DNA from: Planctomycetia bacterium
GTDB taxonomy: Bacteria; Planctomycetota; Phycisphaerae; Phycisphaerales; SM1A02
Direction of reading: 5' to 3'
DNA length: 64,000 bases
Assembly: GCA_005799475.1 (NCBI GenBank)
Contig: SYGQ01000010.1
Coordinates: forward strand, 1 to 64,000
Part shown: positions 7,896 through 15,996 of the stretch, piece after piece
Layout of the letters: every line of letters starts with the position of its first letter
Numbering within the stretch: the stretch's first letter is position 1
Notes under the pieces: generated by a model
What the model was told of the DNA's origin: nothing
Databases searched by the model: none
The model's input: the letters and a program-made list of their open reading frames with translations, nothing else
Made by a program: the position numbers and the translations under genes

Positions 7896-9553
7896 CAGTG
7901 CGCGGCCTTTCTCAGTTTGGGATCGATGGCGTCGCGAAGCGCGCCGCCCAAGATGTTGTACGCGAGCACCGAGAAGAAGATGGCCGCGCCTGGGAAGATC
8001 GCCAACCACCACACAAAAGTTCCTGTGGTCCCCGTGGCGCTGGAGAGGAGTTTCCCCCAAGACGCCTGATTGTCTGGACCCAGTCCAAGGTACGAGAGCG
8101 TCGCCTCGGCGATGATCGCTCCGGCGATCGCGAAGCTCGCATCCACGAGGACGGGCGTGACGCCGTTGGGAAGCATGTGCCGGAAGAGGACGCTTCGCAG
8201 CGGAAGCCCTGACGCACGCGCCCCAAGCACGAAGTCTTGGTGGCGCAACTTCATGAACTCCGCGCGCGTGAACCGCGCCGCCCCTGTCCACGAGAGGCAT
8301 CCGATGATGGCCATCATCACATAGGTGTTTCGTGGCAGCACGCCGGCGGCCACAATCAAGAGAAAGAGCACAGGCACCGCCATGAAGATTTCGACGACTC
8401 GAAACAGCAGGAGATCGATCGTGCCCCCGAAGAAGCCCATGATCGACCCCATCGTCACACCGATCACGACCGCGATGCCAGTGGAAACGAAGCCCACCGA
8501 GATCGAGAGCCGACAGGCCCAAAGGAGCTGCGCGAGAACATCCGCGCCATTGGGATCCGTGCCGAGGAGGAATCGACGCTGCGCGAAGTCACTCTTGAGA
8601 AGCGTCTTCCACTCGCGCTGGAGCGACGCGCGCTGCCGCGCCACCTGCGCCATGTCGTCCTCGATCCGCAACGCCTGATCGCTCGAGCCCGACGCGCGGG
8701 CCGCCATGAGAGCGGCCGAGAACCGTTCCGACTCGCGAACGCTTGCCGCCTCCTTGGCGGCGATGGCTTCAGCAACCGTCATGCCCGGGGCGACCGTGAT
8801 GAGTTCGCTCCGAAGTCGGTCGGGACTCCAAGGAATGAGCGTGTAAACGCACCGAATGCGACCAGAGGCCTCGTCGAGCACGAAGCGGTCGAAGTCGATG
8901 GGCCGGGACTGCCATCGACTGCCGGCGGCAATCGCGGCCGCCGAGAGCGCCACGGCGACCACGATGAGACGAGAACGGCGTGAGATCAGAAACGGGACTG
9001 CACAAGCGGCCGCCGCAAACGGAAGTCCGAGGGTCGCGGCAATGAACGCCCGCGACGCCATGTGCCGTGGATCCGAGACCTCTTCACCGAGCGCCCTTGC
9101 CCATCCCTCGCGGACGGGCTCGTCGAGCCAGTCAGCGGCAAAGGCCGAGAGCACGGTCGTCGCCATCGCAATGATCGCTGCCACAACCAGCGCGCCAAGG
9201 CGTTCGCCTCGCGGCAACTTCAGCGGCAGCGCAAGCCACGCGCCGCCGACGACGAGACCAAGCGCCATGAGAAGATCGCTCGCAGTGAGGCTTCGCCAGA
9301 GCGGTGATGTCCATCCGACCGCCTCCCCGTCCGCATCAAGCTGCCAGAGCAGGAGCGGATTCGCATTCGCGATGAAGGGCGCGATCACCGCGCAAAGCGC
9401 CACCACGCCGATCCACGCCAATGCGAGCACAGCGGTGCGGTTCTTCAGAACGCGGTCCCACGCATCAGCCCAGAATCCGCGCGCTTCCAGTTGGCCGATG
9501 CCACGCATCGCCTCGACACCGGAGATTGACTTTGTGAGGTCCCTGTCAGGCAT
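7895..9553 (-). CDS. oppC: OppC-type ABC permease with a large insertion
   Basis: Inner-membrane permease of the peptide transporter. At 552 residues it is nearly twice the usual ~300. A first helix (about 33-55) is followed by ~280 extra residues holding several further hydrophobic segments and a soluble part rich in Ala, Glu and Arg; only then does the normal core begin with RRFLLGTDPNGADVLAQL. The EAA-loop region is ARASGLPLRSVLFRHMLPN, and FAIAGAIIAEATLSYLGLG is typical of the family. Its start overlaps the oppB end by 8 bases and its stop overlaps the oppD start. Function by family; substrate unknown. Confidence 0.9.
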   Translation of the reverse strand: MPDRDLTKSISGVEAMRGIGQLEARGFWADAWDRVLKNRTAVLALAWIGVVALCAVIAPFIANANPLLLWQLDADGEAVGWTSPLWRSLTASDLLMALGLVVGGAWLALPLKLPRGERLGALVVAAIIAMATTVLSAFAADWLDEPVREGWARALGEEVSDPRHMASRAFIAATLGLPFAAAACAVPFLISRRSRLIVVAVALSAAAIAAGSRWQSRPIDFDRFVLDEASGRIRCVYTLIPWSPDRLRSELITVAPGMTVAEAIAAKEAASVRESERFSAALMAARASGSSDQALRIEDDMAQVARQRASLQREWKTLLKSDFAQRRFLLGTDPNGADVLAQLLWACRLSISVGFVSTGIAVVIGVTMGSIMGFFGGTIDLLLFRVVEIFMAVPVLFLLIVAAGVLPRNTYVMMAIIGCLSWTGAARFTRAEFMKLRHQDFVLGARASGLPLRSVLFRHMLPNGVTPVLVDASFAIAGAIIAEATLSYLGLGPDNQASWGKLLSSATGTTGTFVWWLAIFPGAAIFFSVLAYNILGGALRDAIDPKLRKAAH

Positions 9554-11093
9554 ACGACACCCTCGGGTCGGCGACGGCGTAGAGGATGTCAGCGAGCAGC
9601 AGCGCCAAGAGGCTCACGCAACCGATCATCACGGTGTTGGCGAGCATCATCTCAGCGTCATGCAATGAGATCGCCTCAAGCATGAGCGATCCCATGCCGG
9701 GCACTGAGAAAATCTTCTCGACGACGACGCTGCCAGAGAGCATCGCAGGGAAGATGGAAACAAACATGGTGATGAGCGGCAGCAGCGAATTCCGGAAGAC
9801 ATGCCGAAGCACGATGTCGCGCCGCGAAACGCCCTTGGCCTTCGCGGTGCGGACATAGTCGGCGTTGAAGTTGTCGAGCATCGCCGCCCTCGTCTGCCGC
9901 GAAAGCACTGCGAAACCCGCATACACAAGACAGGTCACCGGTAGGACGAGGTGCCAGACAAGGTCGAGCAGCCACCCGCGCGCGAAGCCGGCCGCCCCCC
10001 ATGAGGGAAGGAAGGGCATGGATGCTGAGTCCGTGGCATGGAGGCCGGCCACGGGAAACAGTCCGAGGTACTGATTGCTCGCGAGGAACCCGATCGCCAA
10101 CACGCCCGCCCACACAACGGGGATCGACCAGAGGGCGATGAATACGCCTCCAGAAAGCACATCGAAGAGCGAGCCGCGCCGGGCGGCCGCGAGCATCCCC
10201 GCTGGAATCGCGACGAGGTAGATCAGAGGGAACGCGACGACATTGATGAGGAGCGTGACCGGAAGCGCCTCAAGGATGAGGCTCCCGACGGGCCGGTTCT
10301 TCGTGCGGCTCCACCCGAGATCCGGTGCACCCACTGAGAGGACCCCCGGGATGACTCCGACACCGGCCTCGCGGAAAGGGCGCGACTCAAAGGATGCCTC
10401 GAGCACGGCGCGAGCGGCTGACGCTTTCGCGTAGGCATCGTTGGCGACGCGCGCCGATGCCGCCACCGACGACCAGAGCTCGTGAGCTGTGTCAACACGG
10501 AGTGCCACCAGTCGGCTCGCGGGAAGCTCGCCGCGGCTGTCGACGAGAGCCGACTGCCCCGTCGCCGCCGCGTACTCCGCGAGGTCGAGCCGCAGTTGCG
10601 CGAGGGCTCCCACAAGGGACTCGCGCGCGGTCTTCGCTTCACGCGACACCTGTCGGTACTGCGCTTGACGCTGCAGCTCCGGCTCGGCCGCATGGAACGA
10701 CGCCCGCGCGGCCGCCATGGACTCGGCGAGCCTCTGCACTTCCGCCGGCGAGGCGGCATCCCCTACGGCAATCATCTCCGGAAGGCTCGCTGGCCAATAG
10801 ATGCGCTCACCCGTGGCATCGACTTGTGCGCGGGTCCCAAACTTTACTGGGAAGACGCGCGCCAGCCAGCGACCGTACTGCGTCAGCAAGGGCTCGTCGA
10901 GCAGGAATCGGTCGCGGAATTTAGCTTCAGCGATCCTCGGGTCGCCACCCGCGGGCGCTCCGCCGCCTGCCGCGGCCGAGGCGCTGGCGCTGAATCCGCC
11001 CGGTGCGAGCGCGATGAGTGTGTAGACCATCAGCGTCATCCCAACCAGCGTTGGAATCATGAAGAGCAGTCGGCGACTGATGTACGGCAGCAT
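9546..11093 (-). CDS. oppB: OppB-type ABC permease with a large periplasmic insertion
   Basis: Inner-membrane permease, partner of OppC. The 515 residues compare with about 310-330 in the family. The first helix is typical (MLPYISRRLLFMIPTLVGM), followed by LIALAPGG. A ~190-residue insertion, mostly Ala/Arg/Glu-rich and probably coiled, then separates it from the core (LPVTLLINVVAFPLIYLVA). The EAA-loop region is YVRTAKAKGVSRRDIVLRH, and the C-terminus ends DPRVSYA, a family mark. The insertion probably lies outside the membrane, between helices 1 and 2 where OppB has its periplasmic loop. It is twelve bases from oppA. Confidence 0.9.
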   Translation of the reverse strand: MLPYISRRLLFMIPTLVGMTLMVYTLIALAPGGFSASASAAAGGGAPAGGDPRIAEAKFRDRFLLDEPLLTQYGRWLARVFPVKFGTRAQVDATGERIYWPASLPEMIAVGDAASPAEVQRLAESMAAARASFHAAEPELQRQAQYRQVSREAKTARESLVGALAQLRLDLAEYAAATGQSALVDSRGELPASRLVALRVDTAHELWSSVAASARVANDAYAKASAARAVLEASFESRPFREAGVGVIPGVLSVGAPDLGWSRTKNRPVGSLILEALPVTLLINVVAFPLIYLVAIPAGMLAAARRGSLFDVLSGGVFIALWSIPVVWAGVLAIGFLASNQYLGLFPVAGLHATDSASMPFLPSWGAAGFARGWLLDLVWHLVLPVTCLVYAGFAVLSRQTRAAMLDNFNADYVRTAKAKGVSRRDIVLRHVFRNSLLPLITMFVSIFPAMLSGSVVVEKIFSVPGMGSLMLEAISLHDAEMMLANTVMIGCVSLLALLLADILYAVADPRVSYA

Positions 11094-11105
11094 GCGCTGG
11101 AGGGC

Positions 11106-13037
11106 TCAGGTACCCGGCTGCGTGGTCGAAGACGGACCGGAGAAGAAGTATTCCTCGGGGCTGAGCCCGGTCTTGTACATGCGGACATTGCCGAAGTCCC
11201 GCTTGATGAGCCGGAGCCATGGTGCGACTCGAATGAAGGTGTAGGGCTGGCCTTCGGCGATGACTCGCTCAAGCTCGTGCCAGACGAGCATGCGCATGGC
11301 CGGATCCATGGTGCGACGCCCCTTCTCGATGAGCGCGTCCGCTTCGGGACTCGACCACTGCGAAAAATTGTCGCGCCCCTTGGCCATGCTCTCGGAGTGA
11401 TAGGTCTGGCGCGGGTCGCTCTCGGGAGAGTTTGCGCTCCAGGCCAGCGTGATCGCATCGAAGTCGCGTGACTTCAGGAGGTCTTGGTAGCGCGCCCAAT
11501 CGATGGGCCGCGTCGTCACCTCGATGCCCGCCTTGTTGTAGGAGTCGACCACGAACCGCGCGATTCGCTCGGCAATCTCGCCGCCGGTGGCGTAGGTGTA
11601 TTCGAACTTGAACTTCTCGCCCTTCTCATTCTCAAGGATGCCGTCTTGGTTGCGATCCTCCCATCCGGCCTCCTTGAGGAGAGCCATGGCGGCCTGCGGA
11701 TTGAATTCCAGAGGCGACAGCGATGGGTTTGATGCAGGGCTCTCCGGGTTGAACGGACCCTTGGCCACCACGCCAATGCCGTCCCAGATGTCGCGGATCA
11801 TCTTCTCGCGGTCCAACAGCAGCGTCATCGCTCGGCGAACGCGACCGTCTTGAAATGGTGTGAGTCGGCCGGTCTCGCCGCGCGGCCCGCACTGCCACGC
11901 GATGAATGAGTACCCGCTGCGCATGTTGATCCACTTGAGTGCGTAGTTGGTTTTCTCGAAATCATGGCGGTCGCGAAGGAGCGCGTTGTACTGCGGCGAT
12001 GTCGGCAAGACCATTGAGGCCTCATTGTTGTCGTACGCCACAAGGCGCGCGAGGTCATCCTTGATGACGCGGAAGCGCTGGCCATCGAGGGGCGCGCGAC
12101 CGATCCACCAGTTCGGATTGCGCACCAGGACCACATCGTTCCCAGGCGTCCATTGTGTCGATAGTTCCGAGACCGACTTGGGCGTCTGCGCCATCATGAA
12201 CGGCCCCGAGCCCATGAGGAGTCCCGTCGACTGATTGACCTGCGCGGCTTCGAACTGCGCGTAGTACTTCTTTGAGAGGATGGGCTCACCCAACGCGATC
12301 AGGATGTTCGAGAAGAGCGCGTCCTTGAACCGAAACTCGACGGACCGCTCGTCGATGACTTCGACACCGTCGAGGATGTCCGCCAGCGTCGAGCGTGTTC
12401 GGTCCGCATCGATGGCCGGGTTCATGATGAAGTCCTGATAGGTCCACCGGACATCTTCGGCGGTGACCGGCGAGCCATCGCTGAACTTCGCCCGAGGGTT
12501 GAGATGCGCCCGGATCCACTTTCCGTCGGGATCCACCTGCCAGGCATCGGCGAGAACCCCAACGAGCATCATCGTCTTGGGGTCGAAGGAACCGAGCGAC
12601 TCGCACACCCGGTCCACCACGCGATTTCCGTAAACATCCGCATACAGATACGGCGTGAGCTTCTGCGGCTGTCCCTCGAAGACTTCGACCCACTCGCCGC
12701 CGACTCGATAGCCAGGCACCTTCGAAGGATCGTTGGCAAAGCTTGGCTCCGGCTGCCACTGAACGGGAACGCCTGTGCGCGCCCAGCCCTCGGCGCGCGA
12801 GGGAGTCGCGGCTGCCACCGGACCGCCGACCGTCGCGCGCGGCGCGGAGACAACGCCGCTCGAGAGCCGGGCATCGACGCCAGCGAGTCGCTCGTCGAGT
12901 GCTCCAACCTGGTCGGCGATCGCCTGAAGCACTGGCCACTGACGGTCGCGCTGGACCATGGACAACCATTGCGTCGCGAGGATCGCCAGAAGGAGAAGGA
13001 GCACGAGAAAGTCCTTGATTCCGAATCGATTCTGCAT
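11106..13037 (-). CDS. oppA: Membrane-anchored extracellular solute-binding protein, family 5 (OppA/DppA type)
   Basis: Binds the peptide or related ligand outside the membrane and delivers it to the permeases. The 643-residue protein starts with a single uncleaved-looking helix (FLVLLLLLAILATQWLS, about 10-27) and a short predicted coil (30-58), rather than a lipobox, so it may stay anchored. SBP_bac_5 marks include the early segment YLYADVYGNRVVDRVCESL, FSDGSPVTAEDVRWTY and RDIWDGIGVVAKGPFNPESP. Its ATG lies 15 bases after the preceding permease gene and is preceded by TAGCCT at nine bases. The enlarged transporter seems to be built as one unit. Confidence 0.9.
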   Translation of the reverse strand: MQNRFGIKDFLVLLLLLAILATQWLSMVQRDRQWPVLQAIADQVGALDERLAGVDARLSSGVVSAPRATVGGPVAAATPSRAEGWARTGVPVQWQPEPSFANDPSKVPGYRVGGEWVEVFEGQPQKLTPYLYADVYGNRVVDRVCESLGSFDPKTMMLVGVLADAWQVDPDGKWIRAHLNPRAKFSDGSPVTAEDVRWTYQDFIMNPAIDADRTRSTLADILDGVEVIDERSVEFRFKDALFSNILIALGEPILSKKYYAQFEAAQVNQSTGLLMGSGPFMMAQTPKSVSELSTQWTPGNDVVLVRNPNWWIGRAPLDGQRFRVIKDDLARLVAYDNNEASMVLPTSPQYNALLRDRHDFEKTNYALKWINMRSGYSFIAWQCGPRGETGRLTPFQDGRVRRAMTLLLDREKMIRDIWDGIGVVAKGPFNPESPASNPSLSPLEFNPQAAMALLKEAGWEDRNQDGILENEKGEKFKFEYTYATGGEIAERIARFVVDSYNKAGIEVTTRPIDWARYQDLLKSRDFDAITLAWSANSPESDPRQTYHSESMAKGRDNFSQWSSPEADALIEKGRRTMDPAMRMLVWHELERVIAEGQPYTFIRVAPWLRLIKRDFGNVRMYKTGLSPEEYFFSGPSSTTQPGT

Positions 13038-13046
13038 GGGGAAGCG

Positions 13047-13052
13047 AGGCTA
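13047..13052 (-). promoter_or_regulatory. -10-like hexamer TAGCCT in front of oppA
   Basis: On the minus strand TAGCCT directly follows the TGA stop of the upstream permease gene and ends 9 bases before the oppA ATG. It could be an internal promoter that raises the binding protein above the permeases. Confidence 0.35.
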
Positions 13053-14093
13053 TCAGGTCGCGGCGGAGCGACCTCGGCTCGCCGGATCGACCCGAGCGCG
13101 CACGCCATCGGCGACGAAGTTGAGTGCCAAGAGCGTCATCCCGACCGCCATGCATGGCCACAGGAGCAACCACCAGCGACTGCGAATCGTGTTGACCTCG
13201 GAGAGACCGTCTGCGGCAAGATTTCCCCACGACGGCAGGGGCTCTCGCACACCGATCCCGAGGAAACTCAGGAAGCTCTCGGAGAGGATTGCTGCGGGAA
13301 TCGCGAGCGCGCCATACACAACCACGGGAGCAACGATGTTGGGCAAGTAATGCAGGCGAAACTGCCGCGTCCATCCGACACCGATCGCGCGGCACGCCTC
13401 CATGAAGGGCTGCGCACGGAGACTGAGCACCTGCCCGCGAATCACACGCGCCACGGTGAGCCAACTCGTCGCCGCGATCGCGAGGAGAAGGACCACGAGG
13501 TCAAGAGCCTGCCCAGTCCATCCACCCCGGCGCACCCCCATGCGTTCGAGGGCTCCTTCAGCGGCGACCGCAAGCATCACAATGAGCAAGATGGACGGCA
13601 GCCCGTAGAGCACATCGACCCCACGCATCAGGACGGCGTCGACCCGTCCGCCCGATGCCGCCGCCAGTGCGCCATAGAGCGATCCGACCCCGACGGCCAC
13701 AATCGCGGCCACCACTCCAACCATGAGACTGATCGCGCCACCCACGAGGAGCCGCGCCAGAACATCGCGACCGAGGCGGTCCGTCCCGAGGATTCGAGTG
13801 GGGACATACTGACCCGCTGCGGCCTCGGCGTTCCACGCCACATCGGACTCGGGCGTCGACTCCCACCACGATGGTGGCGCGAGCGCGAGATCGAGATTGC
13901 CTGCTTCGTACCGGCGCACCGGCGCGCCCCCAGAACTCTCGACGCGACCGGCGCTCCACGGCAGCGAACCCACGCACGCGACGAAGACAACGACCAAGAG
14001 CAGCGCGCCGATCCCCGCCGGCGTCAACCCTCGTCGGTGCCCCCTAGGGGTTGGGAGAATCGGCAGCGGGCGCTTCGCGGGGTGTCGTGCCAT
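13053..14093 (-). CDS. Second OppC/DppC-type ABC permease
   Basis: Encodes 346 residues from ATG 14093. It has the normal OppC/DppC layout: N-terminal helix (GIGALLLVVVFVACVGSLP), an outside segment, then LGTDRLGRDVLARLLVGGA, the EAA-loop region ACRAIGVGWTRQFRLHYLPN and the C-terminal LSESFLSFLGIGV and LADGL...LNFVADGVRARVDP. It is therefore a second C-type permease in the same operon as the oversized OppC. It might pair with OppB as an alternative partner. The start overlaps the end of the preceding gene by 50 bases; a longer frame to 14312 lacks any family match. Confidence 0.87.
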   Translation of the reverse strand: MARHPAKRPLPILPTPRGHRRGLTPAGIGALLLVVVFVACVGSLPWSAGRVESSGGAPVRRYEAGNLDLALAPPSWWESTPESDVAWNAEAAAGQYVPTRILGTDRLGRDVLARLLVGGAISLMVGVVAAIVAVGVGSLYGALAAASGGRVDAVLMRGVDVLYGLPSILLIVMLAVAAEGALERMGVRRGGWTGQALDLVVLLLAIAATSWLTVARVIRGQVLSLRAQPFMEACRAIGVGWTRQFRLHYLPNIVAPVVVYGALAIPAAILSESFLSFLGIGVREPLPSWGNLAADGLSEVNTIRSRWWLLLWPCMAVGMTLLALNFVADGVRARVDPASRGRSAAT

Positions 14094-14838
14094 CGGGAGA
14101 TGCGGGCGCGACCCCTCGCCCGGACGCTGCCGCGTCGGGTTGGGTTTGCGCCGCAGGCGGAAGCGTATCGACCGGCGCGCGGCCAAGATTGACCGATGAG
14201 GGACTGCCAGCCTTGCACGCCGCCACCACCGCGTCAACCGACGACTCACGCGCGCGCGAGTCTCGCTCGAGTTCCAGTCGCATGCTGCGCATGACGGCAT
14301 CGAGTTCGGCAAGTTCCATCGCGCGTGACCGGAGGTTGAGGTCCACTAGCGTTCCCGAGAGACCGCGGATGCGAGCCTCCAGCGATGCGGCCTCCTCAGC
14401 GCGCGCGGTCAAACTGGCGCTCGCCCACATCGGCCCGAGCGCGTCGATCTCGCCCTGCACTCGAATCTCCTCGACGCGCAACGCATAGAGCGCCGGCTTG
14501 CGCGCCTTGAGCACCGCAAGGGAGGAGAGCCTTCGAAACCCCTTCGACATCGCGGCCTTGAATGCCTCGGGATCGCGGGCTCTCGCTTCGGCGAGCGAGG
14601 TCCCCCACTCGGGCGACACTTCTCGGGCGACCTCAATGAGCGCCTCCGGCGAAACCCCGCGCACGCCGCCGCGCGCTGGAGCCTCCGCCGTTGCGGTGCA
14701 AGACACCGTCGATCCCTGAGCCGTGTACGCCGTGGCACAGGTTCGGCTAAGGATTGCCGCCCACCCAACGGTCCCATCGTTCATCGATGCGTCAACGGCA
14801 AATGAAGCTGCCGCGAGCGCGAGCGCTGGGAGGATCAT
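14044..14838 (-). CDS. Secreted protein of unknown function between anti-sigma factor and transporter
   Basis: Encodes 264 residues. The N-terminus (ILPALALAAASFAVDA) is a probable signal peptide. A cysteine pair at about 33 and 47 could form a disulphide outside the cytoplasm. The middle (about 95-215) is helical and charged, with a probable coiled coil (many Arg, Glu, Leu heptads). The end is a Pro/Ala/Thr tail. I recognise no family. The ATG overlaps the anti-sigma stop as ATGA and is preceded by an almost perfect Shine-Dalgarno (GGAGGAGGTGAT). The context suggests an extracytoplasmic sensor or regulator, but that is inference. Confidence 0.65.
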   Translation of the reverse strand: MILPALALAAASFAVDASMNDGTVGWAAILSRTCATAYTAQGSTVSCTATAEAPARGGVRGVSPEALIEVAREVSPEWGTSLAEARARDPEAFKAAMSKGFRRLSSLAVLKARKPALYALRVEEIRVQGEIDALGPMWASASLTARAEEAASLEARIRGLSGTLVDLNLRSRAMELAELDAVMRSMRLELERDSRARESSVDAVVAACKAGSPSSVNLGRAPVDTLPPAAQTQPDAAASGRGVAPASPDGTTPREAPAADSPNP

Positions 14839-15338
14839 CGATCACCTCCTCCGGCAACGACGAGCCGGACTTCCGAGTCAAGGTCGCTGAAGCTTGCGTC
14901 GCGGCTTCGAAGAATGGGCATGGCCTGCGCGGCCAACAACTCCGAGGCCGACGGGCTCTCTTGCTCGACGACTTCGCTTCCGGCGAGGAGTGCCACAAGA
15001 ACCGGCTCCGACTCGCCACCGACCCGGTCGGCGAGCGTCATGTCGACTCCGAGCCGTGCGGTTTGCGTTGAGACACCGACGAAGAGTGCAAGCACGATCG
15101 ACGCGGCTGCCGCGAGGCCGGCACCCCAAGACCACGCGCGTGCGCCCGATTCGGATCGCGCGACGAGCCCGTGTCGCCCGATCAACGGAGCCGACGCCTG
15201 AAAGACGCGCTGTGTAAGTCCGTCACAACATCGCACCGCTCGCGCGCGCGCCTCGAGCATGTCACTGAGGCGATCGCCTTCGCTCGGTCGCTCGCCCAAT
15301 GGATCACCGCTCCACCAACCGCCGTCGTTCATGTCCAT
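14835..15338 (-). CDS. Probable single-pass anti-sigma factor
   Basis: Encodes 167 residues with a hydrophilic N-terminal ~75 residues, one transmembrane helix (AAAASIVLALFVGVS, about 78-92) and a C-terminal outside domain of ~75 residues. This layout and its place 32 bases after an ECF sigma gene point to an anti-sigma factor. The N-terminal part has two adjacent cysteines (VRCCDGL) but no HxxxCxxC zinc motif of the ZAS type, so the call rests mainly on context. Its stop overlaps the start of the secreted protein gene, which supports a common regulatory unit. Confidence 0.6.
   Translation of the reverse strand: MDMNDGGWWSGDPLGERPSEGDRLSDMLEARARAVRCCDGLTQRVFQASAPLIGRHGLVARSESGARAWSWGAGLAAAASIVLALFVGVSTQTARLGVDMTLADRVGGESEPVLVALLAGSEVVEQESPSASELLAAQAMPILRSRDASFSDLDSEVRLVVAGGGDR
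14841..14852 (-). promoter_or_regulatory. Strong Shine-Dalgarno sequence for the gene at 14838
   Basis: The minus strand reads GGAGGAGGTGAT two bases before the ATG; the AGGAGG core is six bases from the start. It is one of the few strong ribosome-binding sites in the window and lies inside the coupled anti-sigma gene. Confidence 0.6.
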
Positions 15339-15370
15339 GTCGAAACGCCTCCGTCGTTGTGGGATTGCAT

Positions 15371-15958
15371 CTAGAAGTCCTGATTTGGGGATCGTTCGAT
15401 CGCCTTGCGCAACTTCGCAAGGGCCCGATGATGACGCGCGAGAAGCGTCCCGACTGGCTCCCCCGTCATGGCCGAGATGGCTGCGAAACTCAGTTCCGCG
15501 ATGAACCTCAAGTCGATGATCTGCCGATCCGCGGCATTGAGGTCGAGGAGTGCGCTCTCAAGCACGCGCCTGTCCCCCGCCGGTATTGCCCGATAACCCG
15601 CTTTCCCGCCTTCTGCATTGAATGCCTCGGCATCCCCAAACGCGGCAAGCTTCTCGTGGTCGGTCGGGGTCGCATGCCTACCCCGGCGTCGCATCTCATC
15701 GCGAAGTCGGTTGAGTGCCACGCGGAAGAGCCAGGACTCGAAGCGCCCCTGCTCGACATAGTCAGGGAGTTTCTCCGCGAGGGTGACGAAGACCGACTGG
15801 GTTAGCTCTTCGGCAAGTTCTTCGTCGCGACAGCGTGCCCGCAGCAAGCCGAAGACACGGGGCGAGTATGACTCGACAAGGGAGCGCCAAGCGTCCTCGT
15901 TTCCTGCCGCGGCCGCGCGAAGCAGCGCGACGACGCGCTCCTTCGGTGCCTCGTCCAT
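15371..15958 (-). CDS. ECF-type RNA polymerase sigma factor
   Basis: Directs RNA polymerase to a small regulon, usually in response to an envelope signal. The 195-residue protein has sigma region 2 (SLVESYSPRVFGLLRARC, EELTQSVFVTLAEKL, then RFESWLFRVALNRLRDEMRR, about 25-90) and region 4 (LNAADRQIIDLRFIAELSFAAISAMTGEP, then LLARHHRALAKLRKAI, about 138-190). A ~40-residue linker joins them. A probable anti-sigma factor follows. A TAGACT hexamer lies exactly six bases before the ATG, which suggests expression from its own leaderless promoter even though dnaB lies just upstream on the same strand. Confidence 0.92.
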   Translation of the reverse strand: MDEAPKERVVALLRAAAAGNEDAWRSLVESYSPRVFGLLRARCRDEELAEELTQSVFVTLAEKLPDYVEQGRFESWLFRVALNRLRDEMRRRGRHATPTDHEKLAAFGDAEAFNAEGGKAGYRAIPAGDRRVLESALLDLNAADRQIIDLRFIAELSFAAISAMTGEPVGTLLARHHRALAKLRKAIERSPNQDF

Positions 15959-15964
15959 CGCTGG

Positions 15965-15970
15965 AGTCTA
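15965..15970 (-). promoter_or_regulatory. -10-like hexamer TAGACT for the ECF sigma gene
   Basis: On the minus strand TAGACT ends exactly 6 bases before the ATG at 15958, inside the 38-base gap after dnaB. Confidence 0.5.
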
Positions 15971-15996
15971 CGAACGACGGGCTGACACGGCTCGGA

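Noticed and set aside
7895..8983. Long + strand frames opposite oppC
   Set aside because: Composition is Arg/Asp/His-heavy and matches no family; the minus-strand frame holds intact permease motifs.
12504..14192. 562-codon open frame on the + strand across oppA and the second permease gene
   Set aside because: It is antisense to two genes with clear family motifs; its translation is Arg/Asp/His/Pro-rich without domains, as expected from antisense of GC-rich codons.
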